This document shows positions 1 through 8,439 of a stretch of 64,000 nucleotides of DNA, one piece after another (position 1 is the stretch's first letter; each line of letters starts with the position of its first letter). The position numbers and the translations under genes are program-made. The notes beneath the pieces were generated by a model that searched no databases, had not been told where the DNA came from, and saw only the letters and a program-made list of their open reading frames with translations. The stretch is from NCBI RefSeq assembly GCF_021432765.1, contig NZ_CP058908.1, positions 1,814,001-1,878,000 of the forward strand. The letters are read 5' to 3'. The stretch is from Pseudomonas phenolilytica. GTDB taxonomy: Bacteria; Pseudomonadota; Gammaproteobacteria; Pseudomonadales; Pseudomonadaceae.

Positions 1-471
1 GATTCGCTCGGTACTGCCGCGCCAGACCAGCTTGCCGTCGGCGGCGTCGTAGAAGTCGATCTGCAGCGTGCCGACCTGATAGTCCACGGTGCGCGTATCG
101 GCATAGATCGGGGCGCCCCAGAAACCGGGCCAGGCCCCGCCCCAGGCGCCGCCGGACATGCTGGTGTAAGTCTGCGTGCGTTGTTCGACGATCAACCAGG
201 CCTGCACCAGCACCTGCGCCGGCGCGCTGGCGGTCGCCGGACGCAGCCCGCGCTGCTCGAGCTGCTCGGCAAGGGCATTGCGCACGCGCTGTTCGGTGAG
301 ATCGCTGCGAATGCGCGGGTCATCCGGACGGTACTGAAGCGCCGGTTCCTTCCAGCCCCAGTTGCGATAGCGGCTGAAGTCGCGGTCGGGATCGAAGTCG
401 CGCTGCAACGGCGCGCTCTGGCAGGCGACAAGCAGGACCAGCAGTGGAATCAGCAGCAGATGGCGGTACAT
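1..471 (-). CDS. DUF4136 family lipoprotein, 3' end cut by the window edge
   Basis: Reading from the ATG at 471 to base 1 gives 157 open codons without a stop, so the C-terminus lies outside the window. The N-terminus is a lipoprotein signal (MYRHLLLIPLLVLLVAC) with the lipobox LVAC, followed by the RDFDPDRDFSRYRNWGWKEP segment typical of DUF4136 proteins and a Gly/Trp-rich stretch in the middle. It is expected to be anchored in an envelope membrane; the family has no assigned biochemical function. The next gene upstream in transcription order (560-1165) belongs to the same family, so this is a tandem pair of divergent paralogues. Confidence 0.8.
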   Translation of the reverse strand, partial: MYRHLLLIPLLVLLVACQSAPLQRDFDPDRDFSRYRNWGWKEPALQYRPDDPRIRSDLTEQRVRNALAEQLEQRGLRPATASAPAQVLVQAWLIVEQRTQTYTSMSGGAWGGAWPGFWGAPIYADTRTVDYQVGTLQIDFYDAADGKLVWRGSTERI

Positions 472-559
472 GAGCGGTCTCCGATGCGGCATATGTTTGA
501 GTGTATGCCCGCGCGCGCTGGTTGGTGTGCGAGCGCGTGCCGCGCTGCCGGCCAATGGC

Positions 560-1165
560 TCAGCGCGGCGGATAGTCCGCCAGTGCGCGGTCTACAGCCT
601 CGCGCAGGGCGTCACGCAGCTGGCTGCGGTCGCCACCCTGGCGTGCCTGCGCCTGGTTGCTCCAGACCACGGCGGCGCGGCGCGGATCGAACAGTTCGAG
701 GTGTACCACCAGTACGGTTTCCTCGTAGGTCCGCACCAGCGGCGCATGCCCCCACATGCCGTAGTCGCTGCCGTAACGGCCGCGGCCGTAGTAGCTGCCG
801 TAGTCGTCGTAGACCTGCCGCAGGCGGGTCTCGCTGCGCACCTGGGCGGCGATCTGCAGGTCGGCCGCACCGCCTGGCGCGGCCGGGCGCAGGCCGTGCT
901 GATCGAGCGCGCTGGCGACGATCTCCTGCAGTTCTTCGGGCGTCAACGAGCCGGTGCCGGCCGGCGGGTTGCGCCAGCTCCAGGTGCGATAGCTGGAGAA
1001 CTCCACAGGTGCTGCCGGATAGGCGCTGCGGTCGGGTGTGGCGGCGCCGGCCGGCGGCGCCGCCGGGACGGGTGCGGCCGTGCTGGTGTAGGGGTTGTCG
1101 TGCTGGCAGGCGCTCAGGCCCAGCGTCAGCAGACAGAGCGTGAGGCGTGCGAACGAGCGTGCCAT
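560..1165 (-). CDS. DUF4136 domain lipoprotein
   Basis: 201 residues. The signal peptide ends in the lipobox LSAC (Cys20), so the mature protein is a lipidated envelope protein. The DUF4136 signature follows: a FSSYRTWSW element near residue 60, a region on binding to low-complexity GRGRYGSDYG, and a C-terminal part ending in ALADYPPR. The function of the family is unknown. It is a tandem paralogue of the gene at 1-471, about 90 bp away on the same strand, and the two may be co-transcribed. Nothing in the sequence indicates a substrate. Confidence 0.8.
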   Translation of the reverse strand: MARSFARLTLCLLTLGLSACQHDNPYTSTAAPVPAAPPAGAATPDRSAYPAAPVEFSSYRTWSWRNPPAGTGSLTPEELQEIVASALDQHGLRPAAPGGAADLQIAAQVRSETRLRQVYDDYGSYYGRGRYGSDYGMWGHAPLVRTYEETVLVVHLELFDPRRAAVVWSNQAQARQGGDRSQLRDALREAVDRALADYPPR

Positions 1166-1181
1166 GAATACCTCCTCGCCG

Positions 1182-1931
1182 TCAGCGCGGTCGGCACAGC
1201 CAGTGCAGGTAGCGCCCGAGACCGGCGAAGGTCGGGTGACGCCGGTAGGCCAGCTCCATCTCCAGCAGCTCGGCCGGCTCGGTGCGCGCCTGGAATTCGG
1301 GCGGCATGTAGTCGTGGAACACGCGCACGCCGCTCCTGTGTTCGACCTGCCATAACGGGGCGAGTTGCGTCGCCAGCTCGCGCGGATCGAGCGGCTGCTG
1401 CGGGGTCAGGCTCTGCCGTTCGCCGGCGAACGATTGCGCGCGCAGCTTCTTGAAATGTCCCTTGAGCAGGTTGCGGTAGATCAGTGCGTCGCGGTTGTAG
1501 AACGCCAGTGACAGCCAGCCATCGCTGGCGGTCAGGCGATGCAGCAGCGGCAGGATCGCCTGCGGCTCTGCGAGCCACTCCAATACCGCGTGGCAGATCA
1601 CCAGATCGAAGCGGCCGTCGACGAGTGTCTCGACTTCCTGCCAGGGCGCCTGAATGAACAAGGCGTGCTGGCCGGCTTCGGCGAAGCGCGCCCGCGCGCC
1701 CTCGAGCATCGGCGCCGCGGGCTCGGCGAGCGAAACGTCATGCCCCTGCTGCGCCAGCCAGAGGCTCATGTGGCCGAGTCCGGCGCCGATGTCAAGCACG
1801 CGCAGCGGGCGCGGCGCCAGCACCTCGGCCAGATCGGCCTGCAGCACGGCGAGGCGGATCGCCCCCTTGGCGCCGCCGTAGATCTTCTCGGCGAAGCGCG
1901 CGGCGAGCTCGTCGAAGTGGCGATCGCTCAT
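1182..1931 (-). CDS. cmoM: tRNA 5-carboxymethoxyuridine methyltransferase CmoM
   Basis: A 249-residue SAM-dependent methyltransferase. The Rossmann motif I is VLDIGAGLGHMS near residue 45, and motif IV is the FDLVICHAVLEWL segment near residue 110. The overall pattern (MSDRHFDELAARFAEKIYGG at the start, later FYNRDALIYRNLLKG) is that of SmtA/CmoM, which methylates cmo5U34 of certain tRNAs to mcmo5U. I chose ATG 1931 because the MazG-like gene ends there with a 4-bp ATGA overlap and because CmoM proteins start at MSDRHF; the open frame extends further upstream but only inside mazG. The pair is likely translationally coupled. Confidence 0.85.
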   Translation of the reverse strand: MSDRHFDELAARFAEKIYGGAKGAIRLAVLQADLAEVLAPRPLRVLDIGAGLGHMSLWLAQQGHDVSLAEPAAPMLEGARARFAEAGQHALFIQAPWQEVETLVDGRFDLVICHAVLEWLAEPQAILPLLHRLTASDGWLSLAFYNRDALIYRNLLKGHFKKLRAQSFAGERQSLTPQQPLDPRELATQLAPLWQVEHRSGVRVFHDYMPPEFQARTEPAELLEMELAYRRHPTFAGLGRYLHWLCRPR

Positions 1932-2233
1932 CGGGCAAAGCGCCTCTCGTTGTCGGCCAGCTTGCTCAGCAGTGCCTGCTCCATGTCGATGCCCAGCTCG
2001 CTGCACATCAACAGCAGGTACATGAGGATGTCGCCGACTTCCTGGCCGGCGTGTTCGAGCCGCTCGGCGGGTAGTTGGCGCGATTCGTCCTCGCTGAGCC
2101 ACTGGAAGATTTCCACCAGTTCGGCCATTTCCACGCTAGCTGCCATGGCCAGGTTCTTCGGACTGTGAAAACGCTGCCAGTCATTGCTGTCGCGGATCGC
2201 GTGCAGGCGCTGGGTGATGGCTTGGATATTCAT
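1928..2233 (-). CDS. MazG-like nucleotide pyrophosphohydrolase
   Basis: 101 residues from ATG 2233 (a GTG at 2242 is possible but has no better ribosome site). The all-alpha MazG/RS21-C6 fold is indicated by SVEMAELVEIFQW and EVGDILMYLLLMC, whose Glu/Asp residues bind Mg2+ in this family. Such enzymes hydrolyse (d)NTPs to monophosphates plus pyrophosphate; the short form is often a dCTP pyrophosphatase-like house-cleaning enzyme. Its stop overlaps the start of cmoM, so the two form an operon. The exact nucleotide substrate cannot be read from the sequence. Confidence 0.8.
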   Translation of the reverse strand: MNIQAITQRLHAIRDSNDWQRFHSPKNLAMAASVEMAELVEIFQWLSEDESRQLPAERLEHAGQEVGDILMYLLLMCSELGIDMEQALLSKLADNERRFAR

Positions 2234-2377
2234 GAAGACCACGAGTTACGGGAAGGCGGCTAGCTTCCGCCACTCGTCGCCGGCTCGCAAGGGGCTGGCG
2301 GTGCAGCGGGATTGACGGCTATCAGTGCGCGATTCCTGGAAGCGGCCACACTCAAATCATTACTCAGGAGGCGAACC

Positions 2378-2695
2378 ATGTCCCGATTCGAACCGCGTGA
2401 AGAGCTCGAGCGCCTGTCCAGCGAATACCTGCAGCGTGCCGCCGCGCTGCGTCGTGATCTGGCGAAGGCTCACGACCCGGATTTCGCCGAGCAGGCACAG
2501 GAGCGGCAAAACGATGATGTTCTGCGCAGTCTGCTGATCGAGGCCGAAGAGGAGTTGCGTCTGGTCGGTCTGGCGCGCCAGCGGCTGGCGCAGGGCCGCT
2601 ATGGCGTATGCCAGCGCTGTGGCGAGCCGATCGACGAGGCGCGTCTGCGGGCGAAGCCGGCGGCGGAGTTCTGCCGGCAGTGCGCGGCTGGCTGA
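2378..2695 (+). CDS. TraR/DksA family zinc-finger protein
   Basis: 105 residues. The start at 2378 is set by a good Shine-Dalgarno (CAGGAG at 2365-2370). The N-terminal half is a charged coiled coil (ELERLSSEYLQRAAALRRDL), and the C-terminal half carries a canonical C4 zinc finger, Cys78-x2-Cys81 and Cys99-x2-Cys102, within GRYGVCQRCGEPI. Members act on RNA polymerase through the secondary channel, or are short DksA relatives of unclear role. At 105 residues it is shorter than DksA (about 150), so a DksA-like accessory protein is more likely than DksA itself. It is transcribed alone, with convergent or divergent neighbours. Confidence 0.8.
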   Translation: MSRFEPREELERLSSEYLQRAAALRRDLAKAHDPDFAEQAQERQNDDVLRSLLIEAEEELRLVGLARQRLAQGRYGVCQRCGEPIDEARLRAKPAAEFCRQCAAG

Positions 2696-2716
2696 ACCCC
2701 GCTGCGTGGAGTCCGG

Positions 2717-3025
2717 TCAGCAGCGCCTTCCGTGGAGTGGGCGGTCACCCTTGGGTTCGACGCACTGCTGCTCGCCGTGCTGTTCGATGCGTGGAGACTT
2801 GCCGCGCAGGCTTGAGGTCAGGCTGTTCATGAACTTCCCCGCCTGCGTTGGATCGTCGAAGCGCCGGGCACCGTTCAGCGAGCCCGTATAGCCAGCATTG
2901 CTGGAGGCATAGCAACGCGGGTTGTTCGGGCAGTCCAGGGCGATCACCCAATAAGGACTGTTGATCAGCACCCCCGCCTGAGTGGCAGGGGCGAGCAGGG
3001 CGAGAAGAATCAGCAGGCGTTGCAC
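2717..3025 (-). CDS. small secreted protein of unknown function
   Basis: 102 residues from a GTG at 3025, preceded by GGAG eight bases upstream; an ATG at 3058 in the same frame would add 11 residues (MLRRSTSGATL) in front of the signal peptide and is less likely. The signal peptide (LLILLALLAPATQAG) is followed by VLINSPYWVIALDCPNNP and YASSNAGYTG, with Cys residues that could form a disulfide. I recognise no family. It lies 68 bp downstream of prfC on the same strand and may share its transcript. Confidence 0.55.
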   Translation of the reverse strand: MQRLLILLALLAPATQAGVLINSPYWVIALDCPNNPRCYASSNAGYTGSLNGARRFDDPTQAGKFMNSLTSSLRGKSPRIEQHGEQQCVEPKGDRPLHGRRC

Positions 3026-3093
3026 GAGGGTTGCTCCGGAAGTCGAGCGCCGGAGCATAGTCTATCGTTCACGCGCCGCCTGCGCGGCGGGTC

Positions 3094-4677
<1,584 letters not shown>

Positions 4678-5070
4678 CGGAATAAAGGAACCCGTCGACG
4701 AGTAGTCGGTCTGTCAGAAAAGGCGGCGATTATAGCGGCAAATGCCTCGGACTGCGGTTCGCCGGACGCCGGAAAATCGCTGTTTGTGCAGTTTCTGGGA
4801 CGCTTTGTTTTGAATCGAGAACAAGCCGGAAACGGATGCGTGGCGAGGGTGTTTTTTTGATTGATCTATGTCCCCCTTGGTCCTAAAGTTCGCGCCCGAA
4901 CGTCCATGCTGGCAACGATCCATCCGGCTCAAGTACTGACGACGAGAGATCGCGCCCGCGATACTCGGCGACATGCCTTGGGAAGTAGGCGAACCAAAGT
5001 GGGGAAACTGATCAGGCGTTCTGTTTTTCATCCCTAATCCGACTTTCGTTTCCCGTTTTGGAGTTCAGGC
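4678..5070. other. intergenic region between divergent prfC and speC
   Basis: 393 bases without a convincing gene; the small open frames here lack ribosome sites and family resemblance. It must hold the promoters of prfC (minus) and speC (plus). The speC ribosome site is GGAG at about 5059. A short inverted repeat, GATCGCGCCCGCGAT, lies near 4951-4966, and a run of seven T followed by TTGATTGATC near 4851-4867. I cannot assign a regulator to either. Confidence 0.5.
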
Positions 5071-6234
5071 ATGACCGTCAAGATCGAAGACTATTTCCCC
5101 CGCGCGACCTTCCAGAAAATGAAGGCCTTCGCCGACCAGCAGGAAACCCCCTTCGTCGTCATCGACACCGACACTATCAGCAAGGCCTATGACGATCTGC
5201 GCGCCGGGTTCGAGTTCGCCAAGGTCTACTACGCGGTCAAGGCCAATCCGGCCGTGGAAATCATCGATCTGCTGCGTGACAAGGGCTCGAGCTTCGACAT
5301 CGCCTCGATCTACGAGCTGGACAAGGTCATGTCGCGCGGCGTTGGCCCGGAGCGCATCAGCTACGGCAACACCATCAAGAAAGCCAAGGACATCCGCTAC
5401 TTCTTCGAGAAGGGCGTGCGCATGTTCGCTACCGATTCCGAGGCCGACCTGCGCAACATCGCCAAGGCCGCGCCGGGCTCCAAGGTTTACGTACGCATCC
5501 TCACCGAGGGCTCGACCACTGCCGACTGGCCGCTGTCGCGCAAGTTCGGCTGCCAGACCGACATGGCGATGGACCTCTTGATCCTCGCCCGCCAGCTGGG
5601 TCTGGTGCCGTACGGTTTGTCGTTCCATGTCGGCTCGCAGCAGCGCGACATCTCCGTGTGGGACGCCGCCATCGCCAAGGTCAAGGTGATCTTCGAGCGC
5701 CTGAAGGAAGAAGACGGCATCGAGCTGAAGATGATCAACATGGGGGGGGGCTTCCCGGCCAACTACATCACCCGCACCAACAGCCTGGAAACCTATGCCG
5801 AGGAAATCATCCGCTTCCTCAAGGAAGACTTCGGCGATGATCTGCCGGAAATCATCCTTGAGCCGGGCCGTTCGCTGATCGCCAACGCCGGCATTCTGGT
5901 CAGCGAAGTGGTGCTGGTGGCGCGCAAGTCGCGTACCGCCGTCGAGCGCTGGGTGTACGTCGATGTGGGCAAGTTCAGCGGTCTGATCGAGACGATGGAC
6001 GAGTCCATCAAGTTCCCGATCTACACCGAGAAGAAGGGCGAGGTGGAGGAAGTGGTGATCGCTGGCCCGACCTGCGACAGCGCCGACATCATGTACGAGA
6101 ACTACAAGTACGGCCTGCCGCTGAACCTGGCCATCGGTGATCGCCTGTACTGGCTGTCCACCGGTGCCTACACCACCAGCTACAGCGCCGTCGAATTCAA
6201 CGGCTTCCCGCCGCTGAAGGCCTTCTACATCTAA
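5071..6234 (+). CDS. speC: ornithine decarboxylase, eukaryotic-type fold III
   Basis: 387 residues, the same length as I recall for SpeC of Pseudomonas aeruginosa. This PLP enzyme converts ornithine to putrescine. Visible elements are the PLP-lysine motif YYAVKANP (Lys near residue 54), the Gly-rich phosphate-binding MINMGGGFP near residue 230, the EPGR motif near residue 270, and the active-site Cys in GPTCDSAD near residue 333. A lysine/ornithine dual-specificity enzyme of the same fold is the main alternative. The gene stands alone, with a strong intrinsic terminator just after it. The Gly triplet is written as a run of nine G. Confidence 0.9.
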   Translation: MTVKIEDYFPRATFQKMKAFADQQETPFVVIDTDTISKAYDDLRAGFEFAKVYYAVKANPAVEIIDLLRDKGSSFDIASIYELDKVMSRGVGPERISYGNTIKKAKDIRYFFEKGVRMFATDSEADLRNIAKAAPGSKVYVRILTEGSTTADWPLSRKFGCQTDMAMDLLILARQLGLVPYGLSFHVGSQQRDISVWDAAIAKVKVIFERLKEEDGIELKMINMGGGFPANYITRTNSLETYAEEIIRFLKEDFGDDLPEIILEPGRSLIANAGILVSEVVLVARKSRTAVERWVYVDVGKFSGLIETMDESIKFPIYTEKKGEVEEVVIAGPTCDSADIMYENYKYGLPLNLAIGDRLYWLSTGAYTTSYSAVEFNGFPPLKAFYI

Positions 6235-6255
6235 TAAGCCGGATGCCGCGAAGCA

Positions 6256-6283
6256 ACGCCCCGCTCAGTCGGGGCGTTTTCGT
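6256..6283 (+). terminator. intrinsic terminator of speC
   Basis: A stem ACGCCCC/GGGGCGT (6256-6262 with 6271-6277) is followed by TTTTCGTTT, 22 bases after the speC stop. Confidence 0.9.
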
Positions 6284-6319
6284 TTGTGCTGCGGAAAGCG
6301 GCGTGCGAGCCGGGCGGCT

Positions 6320-6517
6320 TCAGCCGAAGATGCTGCCGCGCGGCAGCCAGACGATCATCACCGCGCAGAAGATGGTCAGCGCGATGCAGAACCACAGAAA
6401 ACGCCGCTGGCGTCGCTCGCCGGCACCGTCGGCGCGTGCCGGCAGCGGCATGCCGCAGTTCAGGCAGTCGGCCTGGTACGGTGGGTTTTCCTCCTGGCAG
6501 TAGAGGCATTTGGGCAT
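6320..6517 (-). CDS. dnrP: DnrP-like zinc-ribbon membrane protein
   Basis: 65 residues. The N-terminus is a C4 zinc ribbon (Cys4-x2-Cys7, Cys18-x2-Cys21, in MPKCLYCQEENPPYQADC), followed by a basic linker and one transmembrane helix (FLWFCIALTIFCAVMIVWLP, about 40-59). Small proteins of this kind next to dnr genes in pseudomonads carry the name DnrP. Their function is not established. It sits 51 bp downstream of dnr on the same strand and is probably co-transcribed, which suggests a role linked to denitrification or NO. The symbol rests on recall and position, not on a search. Confidence 0.75.
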   Translation of the reverse strand: MPKCLYCQEENPPYQADCLNCGMPLPARADGAGERRQRRFLWFCIALTIFCAVMIVWLPRGSIFG

Positions 6518-6568
6518 GTCGATGCTCCTGTGACTACGGATGCAGCAGGGCGAGGGGCCCGCGTCGGC

Positions 6569-7252
6569 TCATTCGAACTGCTCCAGCCGCTGGCGGTCGA
6601 GGATGCTGATCTGCCGGCCTTCCTGGGCGATGATTTCCTCGTCGATCAGGCGGCGGATGATCCGCGAGAAGGTTTCCGGTTGGATCGACAGGTGCCCGGC
6701 CACCAGCTGCTTGGCCATCGGCAGCTCGAAGCTGGTGCCGCCGTCCTTGACCCGCGCCAGCTGGGTCAGCAGATAGCGCACCACGCGGTGGGTGGCGTTC
6801 TTCAGCGACAACGTTTCGATCTCGTTGATTCGCTGGTGCAGGCGCACGCTGAGTTTGCCGAGCAGGGCGAAGGCCAGGCGCTGGTTGGCTTCCAGCAGGC
6901 GCATGTAGGCCGTGTTGGAGAAGCGGTAGACCTGCGACGGGCACACCGCCTGCGCCGAGGCGACATAGTTGGGTGTGTCCATCAGCATCATGGCTTCGGC
7001 GAAGGTCTGCCGGTTGCCGATGACCTCGAAGACCTTCTCCTGACCATCAGGCGTCAGGCGGTAGATCTTGATGGCGCCGGAAATCACGAAGTAGAACGAA
7101 TGCGCCGGCTCGCCCTGCAGGAACAGGTTGTCGCCCTTGTCGAGATTGAGCAGCTGGCTGGCATTCATCAGCTCGTCCATCTGCTCGTCGTTCAACGGCT
7201 CGAACAGGTGGTGGCTGCGAAGGATCTGGTGATGTACGCGATGAAGCACCAT
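6569..7252 (-). CDS. dnr: Dnr, NO-responsive Crp/Fnr family activator
   Basis: 227 residues from ATG 7252, identical in length to P. aeruginosa Dnr and very similar as I recall it: LFEPLNDEQMDELMNASQL, YRLTPDGQEKVFEV, AMMLMDTPNYVASAQAV, IETLSLKNATHRVVRYL, AGHLSIQPETFSRI. It has an N-terminal cyclic-nucleotide-type sensor domain, a dimerisation helix and a winged helix with the E-x2-S-R recognition helix. The FNR iron-sulfur cysteines are absent, as expected for the heme/NO-sensing Dnr branch. Dnr activates nir, nor and nos genes at FNR-type boxes. It lies downstream of dnrN and a small membrane gene, and upstream of dnrP. Confidence 0.92.
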   Translation of the reverse strand: MVLHRVHHQILRSHHLFEPLNDEQMDELMNASQLLNLDKGDNLFLQGEPAHSFYFVISGAIKIYRLTPDGQEKVFEVIGNRQTFAEAMMLMDTPNYVASAQAVCPSQVYRFSNTAYMRLLEANQRLAFALLGKLSVRLHQRINEIETLSLKNATHRVVRYLLTQLARVKDGGTSFELPMAKQLVAGHLSIQPETFSRIIRRLIDEEIIAQEGRQISILDRQRLEQFE

Positions 7253-7397
7253 GCAAGGCATTCCTGAGTTCTTGATGTGAGGAGCGCGAGCTCGACCGCT
7301 CAGCGGCTCGGCCTGGACCGGAGGCGCACGGCGGTGATGCGACGATAGCATTGACCGGCGCGTCGGTTCGAGCGCTCTCCGGGGTACGCGGCGATGT

Positions 7398-7556
7398 CTA
7401 TTCGGCGCGTAGCGGCTGCAATTCGGCAACCGCCTGCGGGTTCGGGGCGACGGGCTGGGCGGTGCTGGCGACCAGATCCAGCGCCAGGCTGCTCGCGGTT
7501 GCCAGGATCGAGGCTAGGACAAGGCCCCAGGCAAGGGGTTGAATGACTGTGTTCAT
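7398..7556 (-). CDS. 52-residue membrane protein of unknown function
   Basis: Start ATG 7556 is preceded by a strong ribosome site (GGAGG, about five bases upstream). The protein is a single N-terminal hydrophobic helix (LAWGLVLASILATASSLALD) followed by a Pro/Ala/Gln tail (PVAPNPQAVAELQPL). I recognise no family. It sits between dnrN (60 bp upstream) and dnr (145 bp downstream), all on the minus strand, so it may be part of an NO-induced transcript. It could be an uncleaved signal anchor or an exported peptide. Confidence 0.6.
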   Translation of the reverse strand: MNTVIQPLAWGLVLASILATASSLALDLVASTAQPVAPNPQAVAELQPLRAE

Positions 7557-7616
7557 GCGGGCCTCCGTTACTGCAGGAGTGGCGGACACGCCGTCCGCCA
7601 CGGCATGCCTCTTTCT

Positions 7617-8288
7617 TCAGCGGGCTTCGGCACCACGAAAGAGGATGTTGTTTTCCAGGTGAATGTGCTGCATCAGATCGCCGTGCAGCTCTTCCAGCCC
7701 GCGGTACAGCGCACGCCAGGTGTTGCAGGCGTTGGCCGGCGGGGTGATGTCATTGGTCAACGCGGACAGGCGCGCCAGCGCGTCGCCGTGCTGGTCGTGC
7801 TCGTAGCGCATCACCGAGATCGGGCCGTCGGTCTGCGGGGTCTTGATGCCGCGCTGCAGCATCGGGAAGAGGATCTGTTCCTCCTTGAGCATGTGGCTTT
7901 CCAGCTCCTGCTGCAGCGTCCACAGCATCTCGGCCAGCCCGTTCGGGCAGTCCGGCTTGGCACCGTGAACGTGTTCGACGCGGCTGGCCAGGCGGATCAG
8001 CTCGGGCAGCTGTTCGCGATGGCGTTCGTGGAAGCGCTCGAGGATGTGTTCGATCAGCTCGTTGGTCGGTGCGCTGCGCCAGTCCGGCTCGCCATCGGCC
8101 GAGGCGCCGAGCGCTGTCAGTTCGGCTGCGATCTGCGCAGCGTCGAGGCCGCGGCTGGCGGCGGCTTCATGCAGCGGGACGTTGCCGCCACAGCAGAAAT
8201 CCAGGCGGTACTGGTGGAACACACGGGTGGCGCCGGGGATGGAGCAGGCCAGATTGCCAAGGGTTTGGTCGGTCAACGCAACGGTCAT
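7617..8288 (-). CDS. dnrN: YtfE/RIC-type di-iron protein DnrN
   Basis: 223 residues. The N-terminal ScdA/DUF542 domain carries the paired Cys32-Cys33 in FHQYRLDFCCGGN. The C-terminal hemerythrin-like domain has spaced His/Glu ligands (HREQLPELIRLASRVEHVHG, LESHMLKEEQILFPML, RYEHDQHGD, LHGDLMQHIHLENNILF). Such proteins repair iron-sulfur clusters damaged by NO or peroxide; the pseudomonad form is called DnrN. It is divergent from norR. A sigma54 promoter lies about 40 bp upstream and two NorR sites lie further up, so NO induction is expected. The name ytfE would be an equally good label. Confidence 0.9.
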   Translation of the reverse strand: MTVALTDQTLGNLACSIPGATRVFHQYRLDFCCGGNVPLHEAAASRGLDAAQIAAELTALGASADGEPDWRSAPTNELIEHILERFHERHREQLPELIRLASRVEHVHGAKPDCPNGLAEMLWTLQQELESHMLKEEQILFPMLQRGIKTPQTDGPISVMRYEHDQHGDALARLSALTNDITPPANACNTWRALYRGLEELHGDLMQHIHLENNILFRGAEAR

Positions 8289-8327
8289 GATCGAATATCC
8301 GGTTGGTGGGAAGTTGTCTGCACGGTC

Positions 8328-8342
8328 GCAAGCGCTGTGCCA
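8328..8342 (-). promoter_or_regulatory. sigma54 (-24/-12) promoter of dnrN
   Basis: On the minus strand TGGCACAGCGCTTGC matches the consensus TGGCAC-N5-TTGC at every defined position. Transcription should start near 8317, leaving a 5' leader of about 29 bases before the dnrN ATG at 8288. Confidence 0.85.
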
Positions 8343-8383
8343 GGTCGGAACCGGCGAATTGTCGGGGGTTGGCGAATCTTGCT

Positions 8384-8421
8384 GGTTAAATCGACCATTC
8401 GCGGTTAGGGTTATAAAAACC
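8384..8421. promoter_or_regulatory. two NorR enhancer sites
   Basis: GGTTAAATCGACC (8384-8396) and GGTTATAAAAACC (8409-8421) both contain the NorR core GT-N7-AC as inverted repeats, with centres 25 bp apart. They lie about 73 and 98 bp upstream of the predicted dnrN start of transcription, a normal enhancer distance, and directly in front of norR. Two sites are visible; a third, as seen at E. coli norVW, was not found. Confidence 0.75.
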
Positions 8422-8439
8422 TTGAGGGTCCGAAAAACC

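Noticed and set aside
4714..5031. 105-codon minus-strand open frame between prfC and speC
   Set aside because: No ribosome site, atypical composition and no recognisable family; it covers the promoter region of both genes.
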